Positions 1-5,419 of a stretch of DNA of 5,419 nt are shown here, piece by piece (position 1 is the stretch's first letter; the number at the start of each line of letters is the position of its first letter). The notes below the pieces were generated by a model, which saw only the letters and a list, made by a program, of their open reading frames with translations, did no database searches and had not been told where the DNA came from. Source of the stretch: Actinomycetota bacterium (GTDB lineage: Bacteria > Actinomycetota > Thermoleophilia > Gaiellales > F1-60-MAGs149); NCBI GenBank assembly GCA_947481755.1, contig CANKHS010000101.1, forward strand, positions 1 through 5,419. Reading direction: 5' to 3'. Both the position numbers and the translations under genes were made by a program.

Positions 1-3
1 CTT

Positions 4-537
4 GTGCGTCGTGCGCGCGTGGCCCATGGCACCGGCGACCTTCGGACGGCGCAGAACCTCACTGCCGAGCTCTGGCTGCGTTACGAGAAGCAGGCCCGGG
101 CGATTTCGCGTAAGCGTGCGCGTGGCGATGAGGCGGAAGAGGTACTGGGTCACCTCCAGTTGCGCTTTATCAAGTGGGTGTACTTCCGACAGGACGAGCC
201 ACGCAACATGATCGGCCTGCTCAATCAGATGGCCTCGTATGCCTATGGCGATGTCCAACGGCACGAGGCGAGCCAGCCCGTCACGGTCGAGGAGATCGAA
301 GACTACAGCCGGCCCGATAGTGCTCTCTCGAGCATCCTGGACCGTGCGCAAATCGAACAATTGATGTCTGTCTTGAGCGAGCGCGAGCGCCTGATTATCG
401 AGCGCGAGTTGGCTGATGTGCCCGATCTAGACGTCGCGGCCGAGCTCGCAATCGAACCAAACAACCTGCACCAAATTCGTTGGCGCGCGCTGAAGCGCAT
501 GCGCGAGGCGGCCGACCAGCAAGAATGGGGTTCGTGA
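4..537 (+). CDS. Sigma-70 family (ECF-like) RNA polymerase sigma factor, 5' end uncertain
   Basis: Probably directs core RNA polymerase to a dedicated set of promoters. Two regions can be seen in 177 residues. A helical region 2-like segment lies at about 20-90 (AELWLRYEKQARAI, then EEVLGHLQLRFIKWVYF, then GLLNQMASYAYGDVQRHE). After an acidic linker at about 91-110 comes a region 4-like segment at about 112-168, with LSERERLIIERELAD followed by a helix-turn-helix ending in IRWRALKRMREA. The last stretch is the typical -35-binding end of region 4. The size fits group 4 (ECF) sigma factors, but region 2 is a weak match. The start is unresolved: GTG codons at 4 and 19 are possible, and the frame is open to base 1, so the gene may begin outside the window. 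The stop overlaps the next gene's ATG, so the two are probably co-transcribed and translationally coupled. No anti-sigma factor is recognisable unless the next gene is one. Confidence 0.75.
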   Translation: MRRARVAHGTGDLRTAQNLTAELWLRYEKQARAISRKRARGDEAEEVLGHLQLRFIKWVYFRQDEPRNMIGLLNQMASYAYGDVQRHEASQPVTVEEIEDYSRPDSALSSILDRAQIEQLMSVLSERERLIIERELADVPDLDVAAELAIEPNNLHQIRWRALKRMREAADQQEWGS

Positions 538-1148
538 TGGACGAACGCGATATTCGACTCGGCAATCTGCTCGCTGAGACGCTCCTGGCCTTCGATCAGG
601 GCCGCACGGCCGATGTTGATCGGTTGCTGGACAGTGCGGGCGACGATCGTTTTGAGCTCGTCGAGATGGTCGAGCTGTCGCTGACGCTCCGTGGCCCTGC
701 GTCACCAAGCAGCGAGGCGATCGAGGCATTGGCCATGACACCCGCGTTTGATGCGCGCTCATGGCCCGAGATCCTGACCGAGGCTCGACACGCGCAGGGC
801 ATCAAACGCCCGGCTCTTGTCACCGCCTTGGCAGAGCGTCTCGGCATCTCATCGCCCGCTGGCGAAGAGCGCGTGCGCGAGCGGTATCACGAGATTGAGA
901 CGGGACAGCTCGATCCTCGCCGCATTTCGACGGCGGTAGCCGACGCGCTCGGCGACGTCCTGGGTGATATGCGCGACCTGCTTGCTGCCACGCGCCTCAA
1001 CCCGGTTGGGCCGCTCAATCCAAGCGTGTCGTTTATGCGCGATGGCTTCGACGATCTCGATGGCAACGTGATGATGGAGGCCATGATGGCTTCCCCCTCC
1101 GAGCTAACGGCCGACGAGCGTCGTGTCGACGAGCTCTTCGGCGTCTAG
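537..1148 (+). CDS. Hypothetical XRE-like helix-turn-helix protein coupled to the sigma gene
   Basis: The family as a whole is not recognised. The protein has 203 residues. The ATG at 537 shares its A with the TGA stop of the sigma gene (TGATG). A GGGG six bases upstream is the only Shine-Dalgarno-like sequence. Residues 1-50 are helical and acidic and vaguely recall N-terminal segments of some actinobacterial anti-sigma proteins. Residues about 75-145 fit an XRE/Cro-type fold: a helix at WPEILTEARHAQGI, a second at KRPALVTALAERLGI, then RYHEIETGQLDPRRIS and VADALGDVLG, matching the usual 'xxIExGxxxPxxxxLxxLAxALGV' ending. The loop between the second and third helices is longer than usual (SSPAGEERVRE). 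Residues 150-203 are acidic and Met-rich with no known domain. There is no membrane segment, so it should be cytoplasmic. It may be a regulator of the sigma factor or a substrate of the adjacent ImmA/IrrE protease; both are inference. Confidence 0.75.
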   Translation: MDERDIRLGNLLAETLLAFDQGRTADVDRLLDSAGDDRFELVEMVELSLTLRGPASPSSEAIEALAMTPAFDARSWPEILTEARHAQGIKRPALVTALAERLGISSPAGEERVRERYHEIETGQLDPRRISTAVADALGDVLGDMRDLLAATRLNPVGPLNPSVSFMRDGFDDLDGNVMMEAMMASPSELTADERRVDELFGV

Positions 1149-1160
1149 CGCCGCGTCACC

Positions 1161-1733
1161 CTAAACCGCGCCGGCGTAATCCGTGGGCCGAGGCAACGTG
1201 CTGATGTACTTGTAGTTGTAGAGCCGCCAGGCCATCGCTAACGGCGACACGTCAAAACGCTCGGCCGCCTTGACGACGTCGGGCCCATGCTGATCCACGT
1301 CCGCGTGGATGCGCTCCTCTGGCATGAGGAGTTCGGCGGCGAAGCGATTCGCCTCGCGCTCACGGAGGTAGTCGGGTGACTTCTTCTTGTCCTGCTTCTC
1401 GTCACTCGTGATGTCGCCGAGTCGACAGATGAAGTTCGTCGTCACCTCGTCGGCGTGGAGTTCCCAATGCCCGATCTCGTGCGCGATCGTGAAACGCCGG
1501 CGAACGGGCCACTTCTCGCACTCAACCGCATTGACACGGATCTCCCGCTCGCGCAGCAGCAACATCCCCGACACGCCGGTTTCAAGTGGTGCGGTCTGAA
1601 CGAGCAGTCCGAGGTACGACTCGGCGATCTCGTCGACGGGGATCGGCGCACCAGCTGGCACCTCGTACGTGTCTGCATACCGTGCGAGAAGGTCGCGTGC
1701 AGCAACGATTTCGCGGTCTTCTGTGACGCTCAT
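1161..1733 (-). CDS. ImmA/IrrE family zinc metallo-endopeptidase (peptidase M78, DUF955)
   Basis: Cytoplasmic zinc protease of the family that cleaves XRE-type repressors: ImmA on ImmR in ICEBs1, and IrrE/PprI on DdrO in Deinococcus. From the ATG at 1733 it has 190 residues. The zinc motif HEIGH is at 85-89 within RRRFTIAHEIGHWELH. The downstream glutamate motif EREANRFAAELLMPEE runs over 125-140, with E127 the likely third zinc ligand. A Lys/Asp-rich loop (about 110-120) separates the two. The C-terminal VKAAERFDVSPLAMAWRLYN is the usual helical tail of the family. Both catalytic motifs are intact and the length is normal. A TTG at 1790 would add 19 residues, but those codons run through a repeat half-site, so the ATG is preferred. 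A purine-rich AGAAGAGGG lies 12 bases before it. The gene converges with the HTH gene and diverges from gltB. The C-terminal HTH of full IrrE is absent. Confidence 0.92.
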   Translation of the reverse strand: MSVTEDREIVAARDLLARYADTYEVPAGAPIPVDEIAESYLGLLVQTAPLETGVSGMLLLREREIRVNAVECEKWPVRRRFTIAHEIGHWELHADEVTTNFICRLGDITSDEKQDKKKSPDYLREREANRFAAELLMPEERIHADVDQHGPDVVKAAERFDVSPLAMAWRLYNYKYISTLPRPTDYAGAV

Positions 1734-1739
1734 GCCGTA

Positions 1740-1745
1740 ATCGTA
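1740..1745 (-). promoter_or_regulatory. Putative -10 element (TACGAT) for the ImmA/IrrE gene
   Basis: TACGAT on the minus strand fits the TANNNT pattern and ends six bases before the protease ATG at 1733. Transcription would then begin at or next to the start codon, giving a leaderless mRNA. No convincing -35 lies 16-18 bases upstream. The purine-rich AGAAGAGGG just upstream would be lost from such an mRNA, and it argues for a longer leader instead. Confidence 0.3.
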
Positions 1746-1765
1746 CCCTCTTCTGTGCGATGGCC

Positions 1766-1781
1766 TGGGTCCAAAATGTCC
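1766..1781 (+). repeat. Isolated half-site of the GGGCCC/AAAATGTC repeat
   Basis: GGGTCCAAAATGTCC (1767-1781) matches 14 of 15 bases of the right arm of the palindrome at 1870-1899, and CCAAAATGTCC matches exactly. No inverted partner arm is visible to its left. It lies 33 bases upstream of the protease ATG (minus strand), a position where a bound regulator could affect that promoter. It could equally be a degenerate remnant of the same element. Confidence 0.6.
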
Positions 1782-1869
1782 GCTCTTCAACGTAGCTCTA
1801 CTCCGCGGTTTTTATGCAAACAGTCGACTCCGGCTCCGATACCTAAGCCAAGCCTCAACCTCGGGCGCC

Positions 1870-1899
1870 GGACACCATGGGCCCGGGCCCAAAATGTCC
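1870..1899. repeat. Near-palindrome, tandem copy 1 (GGGCCCGGGCCC core)
   Basis: A 30-base inverted repeat centred between 1884 and 1885. The arms are GGACA-CCAT-GGGCCC and GGGCCC-AAAA-TGTCC. They pair except at three positions (CCA against TTT). It shares a 21-base exact direct repeat (1878-1898) with the second copy at 1914-1934. It may be an operator dyad or a relic of a mobile-element end. As RNA it would form a very GC-rich hairpin, but no T-run follows, so a standard terminator is not supported. Confidence 0.8.
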
Positions 1900-1904
1900 A
1901 TGGC

Positions 1905-1936
1905 GCGACATTCTGGGCCCGGGCCCAAAATGTCGC
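1905..1936. repeat. Near-perfect palindrome, tandem copy 2 (GGGCCCGGGCCC core)
   Basis: A 32-base inverted repeat centred between 1920 and 1921, with 16-base arms. The left arm is GCGACATTCTGGGCCC, and the right arm is the complement of GCGACATTTTGGGCCC, so there is a single mismatch (1913 against 1928). Its centre is exactly 36 bp from that of copy 1. It ends 69 bases before the proposed -10 hexamer of gltB, a plausible place for an upstream operator. Its role is unknown. It does not resemble the GlnR-type nitrogen box. Confidence 0.85.
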
Positions 1937-2005
1937 CTCAGCGATCACTGAACCATTTGATTCACTCCCGACATGACGATCGAACCATCTGCGTCGAGGA
2001 TCGCG

Positions 2006-2011
2006 TAGACT
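2006..2011 (+). promoter_or_regulatory. Putative -10 element (TAGACT) for a leaderless gltB transcript
   Basis: TAGACT fits the actinobacterial TANNNT -10 pattern and is followed by exactly seven bases before the A of the gltB ATG, so transcription could start on the start codon. No Shine-Dalgarno lies at normal distance; the closest purine block, GAGGA at 1996-2000, is 18 bases away. Both facts point to leaderless translation. The -35 region is not recognisable. Confidence 0.45.
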
Positions 2012-2018
2012 GGCTGAC

Positions 2019-5000
2019 ATGCAGGCACGCGAACACATCGGTGGTCTCTACGATCGCCAGTTTGAGCACGACGCCTGTGGACTTGGCACCGTCGTGCAGC
2101 TCGATGGTGTTGCCTCGCACAGCGTCGTCAAACAGGCGCTGGAAGTACTCGAGCGCCTCGATCATCGTGGCGCCACGGGGTCGGACCCAGAGACCGGTGA
2201 TGGCGCGGGCATCTTGCTCCAAATGCCGCACCGCTTTCTCGCGCGCGTCGCCGCCGAAGACGGCATCGACCTGCCACCCGCCGGCGATTACGGCATCGGC
2301 ATGGTCTTCCTGCCCCAAGACCCAACGCTCCGCCTCCGCTGCGAGGAGATCGCCGTTCGCACCGTCGCCGAAGAGGGCCACCGCGCTGTGGGCTGGCGCG
2401 ACGTTCCCGTCGACAACGCCGCGATTGGCCCCGTCGCACGCTCGTCCGCGCCCGTCATTCGCCAGCTGATCGTCGAGCGCCGCCACGGTAAGCAAGACGC
2501 CTTCGAACGCAAGCTCTACGTGATTCGGCGTCGGATCGAAAAGGCCGTGCACGCCGCTGTCACACAGGACACCTTTGCCATCGTCAGCCTCTCGACGAAG
2601 ACCATCGTCTACAAGGGCCTGCTCCGCGCAACACAGGTGACTGCGTACTACCCCGACCTCGCCGACCGCGACGTCGAGTCTGCACTCGCTCTCGTCCACT
2701 CGCGCTTCTCCACCAACACGATGGGCACGTGGGACCTCGCTCACCCGTTCCACATGATCGCCCACAACGGCGAGATCAACACCGTCCGCGGCAACAGCAA
2801 CTGGATGGCAGCCCGCGAGCCACAGATGCACAGCAAACTCTTTGGTGGCGACCTCCAGAAGCTCTACCCCATCACCGAAGAAGGCTGGTCGGACTCGGCC
2901 AAGCTTGATGCCGCGCTCGAGCTACTCGTCCAAGCCGGGCGGTCGTTGGAGCACTCGCTCGCAATGCTGATCCCACCCGCCTGGAGCGACACCACGCTCG
3001 AGATGGACGACGACATCCGCGCGTTCTACGAGTACCACACGACGCTAATGGAACCGTGGGATGGCCCGGCCGCCGTCATCGCCACCGACGGCGACAAGGT
3101 TGTTGCGACACTCGATCGCAACGGGCTCCGCCCCGGCCGCTGGCTGCGCACCAAAGACGGCATCTGCATCCTCGCCTCCGAGATTGGCGTGCTCGATATT
3201 CCCGAATCCGAGATCGTCGAAACCGGTCGCCTCGAGCCAGGTCGGATGCTGATGTTCGACACCGCCTCGGGCCGCGTCATCAAAGACCACGAGATCAAGC
3301 GGGTCCTCTCGCGCCGACGCCCGTATCGCCAGTGGCTCGACCAATACAAGTTGCACCTCGACGACCTGCGTCCGCAGCAGGGCATCGCAATCGACGAGGG
3401 GGCGCTTCCGAAGCTCCAACGCATCTTCGGCTACACCCGCGAAGACCTCTCGCTCTTGCTGGCACCAATGGCGCTGACGGGCGGCGAGCCGATCGGCTCG
3501 ATGGGTGACGACACGCCACTTGCTGCACTGACCAACCGCAACCGACTGCTGCCGAGCTACTTCAAGCAGCAGTTCGCTCAGGTGACTAACCCGCCGGTCG
3601 ACTCGGAGCGCGAGCGCCTCGTAATGAGCCTGCGCGTCGGCGTCGGTGCGATCGGCAACCTGCTCGACGCGACACCCGAGCACTGCCGTCGGGTCACGAC
3701 ATTGAGCCCGATCCTGACCAACGGCGAGTTGGAGAAGCTACGAGCGCTGCGCCGCGAAGGTTTCCGGGCCGCCACGATCTCCACGCTCTATCCGCTCGCA
3801 GAGGGCGAGGCCGGGCTCGCCCGCGCACTCGACTTGATCTGCCGAGAGGCCTCGCAGCTCGTCTGGGGCGGCACGACAATCGTGATCCTGTCCGACCGTG
3901 GCGCCGACGATTCGCTCGCGCCAATCCCGCCACTGCTCGCGATCGCCGCGGTGCACTCGCACCTCGTCCGCCAAGGCGCTCGCACAATGTGTGGCCTTGT
4001 GGTCGAGTCGGGCGAGCCACGCGAAACCATGCACATGGCGCTGCTGATTGGCTATGGCGCAGCAGCCGTCAATCCCTACCTCGCCCTCGAGTCGCTGCGC
4101 GAACTCCACCAAAGCGGCGAGCTCGGCGACCTCGATCTCGGTGAGGCCCGCAAGCGCTACATCCAGGCGCTCGGCAAGGGGCTGTTGAAGATCTGCTCGA
4201 AGATGGGCATCTCGACGATCCAGTCGTACCGTGGCTCACAGATCTTCGAGGCCGTCGGCCTTGGCCGTGAGCTGATCGACCGCTACTTCCCTGGCACCGT
4301 CTCGCGCGTCGGTGGGCTCGAGCTGCGTGACATCGCCGACGAGATTCGCGAACGCTACGAGCTCGACGTCGAGTCTGCACTACCCGACGACCTGCTCGAG
4401 GCCGGTGGCGAGTACCAATTCCGCATCGGTGGTGAGCGCCACGCCTGGCGTCCGGACTCGATCGTCGCGCTGCAACGTGCCGTCCGTGACGAGTCGTACG
4501 AGACCTACCGCACCTTCGCCGAGGAGATTGATGCCGGCACGGATCGCGCGATCGCCCTGCGCGACATCTTCGAGATCCTCCCTGCAGGCCCGCCCGTGCC
4601 GCTCGATGAGGTCGAGCCTTCGAGCGCAATCGTGCGTCGCTTTGCAACCGGCGCGATGAGTCTCGGCTCGATCTCACGTGAGGCTCACGAGACGCTCGCA
4701 ATCGCGATGAACCGCCTCGGTGGCCGGTCCAACACAGGTGAGGGCGGCGAGGACGCGGTGCGCTCCACGCCCGACGCCAACGGCGATTTGCGTCGCTCGG
4801 CCATTAAGCAGGTTGCATCCGGCCGCTTCGGTGTGACGACGCCCTACCTCGTCGATGCCGACCAGGTCCAGATCAAGATGGCCCAAGGTGCGAAGCCCGG
4901 CGAGGGCGGACAGTTGCCGGGCCACAAGGTCGATGACTACATCGCGAAGGTTCGCCACTCCACGCCCGGCGTGGGCTTGATTAGCCCGCCCCCGCACCAC

Positions 5001-5419
5001 GACATCTACTCGATTGAAGATCTCGCCCAACTGATCCACGACCTCAAGTGCGTCAACCCGCAGGCCGACATCTCGGTCAAGCTGGTCGCCGAGGCCGGCG
5101 TCGGCACCGTCGCCGCTGGCGTCGCAAAAGCGAAGGCAGAGCACATCGTCATCTCGGGCCACGACGGCGGCACAGGCGCCTCGCCACTCTCGTCCCTGAA
5201 GTACGCGGGCCTACCGTGGGAGATGGGCCTTGCCGAAGCGCACGAGGTGCTCGTGATGAACGACCTGCGCGCACAGGTGACGCTGCAGGTTGATGGCGGT
5301 CTCCGCACCGGTCGCGACGTGATGGTTGGCGCGCTGCTCGGCGCCGAAGAATTCGGCTTCTCGACGGCACCCCTGATCGCGGCGGGCTGCATCATGATGC
5401 GCGTCTGCCATCTCAACAC
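2019..5419 (+). CDS. gltB: Glutamate synthase (NADPH-type) large subunit, 3' truncated by the window
   Basis: Makes two glutamates from glutamine and 2-oxoglutarate with the GltD subunit, in ammonium assimilation in the cytoplasm. There are 1133 complete codons and no stop. The class II glutaminase domain begins after a 19-residue propeptide at Cys20 (FEHDACGLG), the nucleophile exposed by cleavage. It includes HSRFSTNT (227-234), AHNGEINT (248-255, with Asn250/Gly251 of the oxyanion hole), EPWDGP (345-350) and DRNGLRP (366-372). The central domain carries GGEPIGSMG (488-496) and FAQVTNPP (519-526). The FMN synthase domain starts near GAMSLGSIS (878-886) and holds GEGGED (907-912), KMAQGAKPGEGGQLPG (953-968), SPPPHHDIY (989-997) and SGHDGGTGA (1046-1054). 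Cys1124 and Cys1130 are two of the three 3Fe-4S ligands. The stretch from GEGGED to SAIKQVASGRFG is short, lacking the ferredoxin-loop insertion. About 370 residues, including the C-terminal beta-helix domain, lie beyond the window. No close Shine-Dalgarno precedes the ATG. Confidence 0.97.
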   Translation, partial: MQAREHIGGLYDRQFEHDACGLGTVVQLDGVASHSVVKQALEVLERLDHRGATGSDPETGDGAGILLQMPHRFLARVAAEDGIDLPPAGDYGIGMVFLPQDPTLRLRCEEIAVRTVAEEGHRAVGWRDVPVDNAAIGPVARSSAPVIRQLIVERRHGKQDAFERKLYVIRRRIEKAVHAAVTQDTFAIVSLSTKTIVYKGLLRATQVTAYYPDLADRDVESALALVHSRFSTNTMGTWDLAHPFHMIAHNGEINTVRGNSNWMAAREPQMHSKLFGGDLQKLYPITEEGWSDSAKLDAALELLVQAGRSLEHSLAMLIPPAWSDTTLEMDDDIRAFYEYHTTLMEPWDGPAAVIATDGDKVVATLDRNGLRPGRWLRTKDGICILASEIGVLDIPESEIVETGRLEPGRMLMFDTASGRVIKDHEIKRVLSRRRPYRQWLDQYKLHLDDLRPQQGIAIDEGALPKLQRIFGYTREDLSLLLAPMALTGGEPIGSMGDDTPLAALTNRNRLLPSYFKQQFAQVTNPPVDSERERLVMSLRVGVGAIGNLLDATPEHCRRVTTLSPILTNGELEKLRALRREGFRAATISTLYPLAEGEAGLARALDLICREASQLVWGGTTIVILSDRGADDSLAPIPPLLAIAAVHSHLVRQGARTMCGLVVESGEPRETMHMALLIGYGAAAVNPYLALESLRELHQSGELGDLDLGEARKRYIQALGKGLLKICSKMGISTIQSYRGSQIFEAVGLGRELIDRYFPGTVSRVGGLELRDIADEIRERYELDVESALPDDLLEAGGEYQFRIGGERHAWRPDSIVALQRAVRDESYETYRTFAEEIDAGTDRAIALRDIFEILPAGPPVPLDEVEPSSAIVRRFATGAMSLGSISREAHETLAIAMNRLGGRSNTGEGGEDAVRSTPDANGDLRRSAIKQVASGRFGVTTPYLVDADQVQIKMAQGAKPGEGGQLPGHKVDDYIAKVRHSTPGVGLISPPPHHDIYSIEDLAQLIHDLKCVNPQADISVKLVAEAGVGTVAAGVAKAKAEHIVISGHDGGTGASPLSSLKYAGLPWEMGLAEAHEVLVMNDLRAQVTLQVDGGLRTGRDVMVGALLGAEEFGFSTAPLIAAGCIMMRVCHLN

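Larger units (their letters stand above)
1734..2018. other. Divergent intergenic region between the protease gene and gltB
   Basis: These 285 bases separate two start codons and should hold both promoters. The gltB side carries two near-palindromes and a -10-like hexamer. The protease side carries one repeat half-site and a -10-like hexamer. The stretch between about 1782 and 1869 contains no repeat copy and is less GC-rich locally, with a run of five T at 1809-1813. Read on the minus strand it offers a weak TTGCAT (1819-1814) and TACGTT (1794-1789) pair with a 19-base spacer, an alternative protease promoter that would give a leader of about 50 bases. No RNA gene, transposase or credible small ORF was found here; open frames across the region are produced by the repeats. 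Confidence 0.6.

Noticed and set aside
480..536. Upstream start giving the HTH protein 19 extra residues
   Set aside because: It would overlap the sigma region 4 coding sequence by 58 bases. The ATG at 537 gives the standard stop-start overlap, and the extra residues are Arg/Ala-rich with no domain.
1139..1153. CGGCG-TCTAG-CGCCG hairpin spanning the stop of the HTH gene, as a bidirectional terminator for the convergent genes
   Set aside because: The stem is only five pairs and there is no T-run on either strand, so it is no better than chance in GC-rich DNA, although the position is suggestive.
1734..1790. TTG start at 1790 for the protease, adding 19 residues
   Set aside because: The extra codons read through the repeat half-site and the candidate promoter, while the ATG at 1733 gives a typical N-terminus for the family.
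1766..1936. A complete small insertion element or MITE bounded by the repeat copies
   Set aside because: The outer copies are in the same orientation rather than inverted, no target-site duplication was found, and there is no transposase. Only a remnant could be argued.
1455..1976. Plus-strand frame of 173 codons antisense to the protease
   Set aside because: It overlaps the conserved HEIGH region on the other strand, and its 3' half is made by the palindromic repeats; no family resemblance.
1787..2038. Minus-strand frame with a repeated FWARAQNV peptide
   Set aside because: The peptide repeat simply reflects translation of the two DNA palindromes. It overlaps the gltB start, has no plausible ribosome site, and the DNA repeat is the better explanation.
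1962..2831. Long minus-strand open frame (289 codons) opposite the start of gltB
   Set aside because: It lies wholly or mostly antisense to gltB, whose protein matches its family along the whole length; the frame is a by-product of GC-rich codon use. Its translation shows no recognisable domain.
3045..5419. Further minus-strand frames (3045-3683, 3738-4112, 4069-4701, 4674-5162, 5006-5419) and plus-strand 3056-3508
   Set aside because: All overlap well-supported gltB coding sequence, and several are Arg/Ala/Gly-rich low-complexity shadows with no motif.

Overview
The window is GC-rich, densely coding bacterial DNA. The only gene that can be named outright is the large subunit of glutamate synthase (gltB). 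Its N-terminus and glutaminase domain look most like actinobacterial GltB from memory. Both promoter-like hexamers in the window sit a few bases from a start codon, as is common in actinobacteria. A high-GC actinobacterium, perhaps from a deep-branching class, is therefore the best guess. This is inference, and no 16S or other marker is present.

Left part (about 1-1733): three small genes. The first encodes a sigma-70/ECF-like RNA polymerase sigma factor (4-537, real start possibly before the window). Its stop codon overlaps the ATG of the second gene in a TGATG (537-1148). The second encodes a 203-residue protein with an apparent XRE-type helix-turn-helix between unrecognised N- and C-terminal segments. 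Twelve bases further on, and convergent with it, lies an ImmA/IrrE-family zinc metallopeptidase (1161-1733, minus strand) with an intact HEIGH motif. Sigma factor, HTH regulator and ImmA/IrrE protease look like a compact stress or regulatory module. In characterised systems (ImmA/ImmR, IrrE/DdrO) the protease removes an XRE-type repressor, so the HTH protein here is a candidate substrate and a candidate regulator of the sigma factor.

Middle (1734-2018): a 285-base divergent intergenic region between the protease and gltB. It holds two tandem near-palindromes centred 36 bp apart, each built on GGGCCCGGGCCC with AAAATGTC on the right. A third, single half-site lies close to the protease start. 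They may be operators or remnants of mobile-element ends; no transposase is present. Promoter -10-like hexamers lie 6-7 bases from both divergent start codons, suggesting leaderless or nearly leaderless transcripts.

Right part (2019-5419): gltB, open from its ATG to the window edge (1133 codons of a protein usually about 1,500 long). It carries the glutaminase domain with Cys20 as nucleophile, the central domain and most of the FMN synthase domain. It ends inside the 3Fe-4S cysteine motif. It lacks the ferredoxin-loop insertion, so it is the NADPH-type subunit, and gltD would be expected elsewhere, probably downstream. Nothing links gltB functionally to the left-hand module apart from the shared intergenic region.
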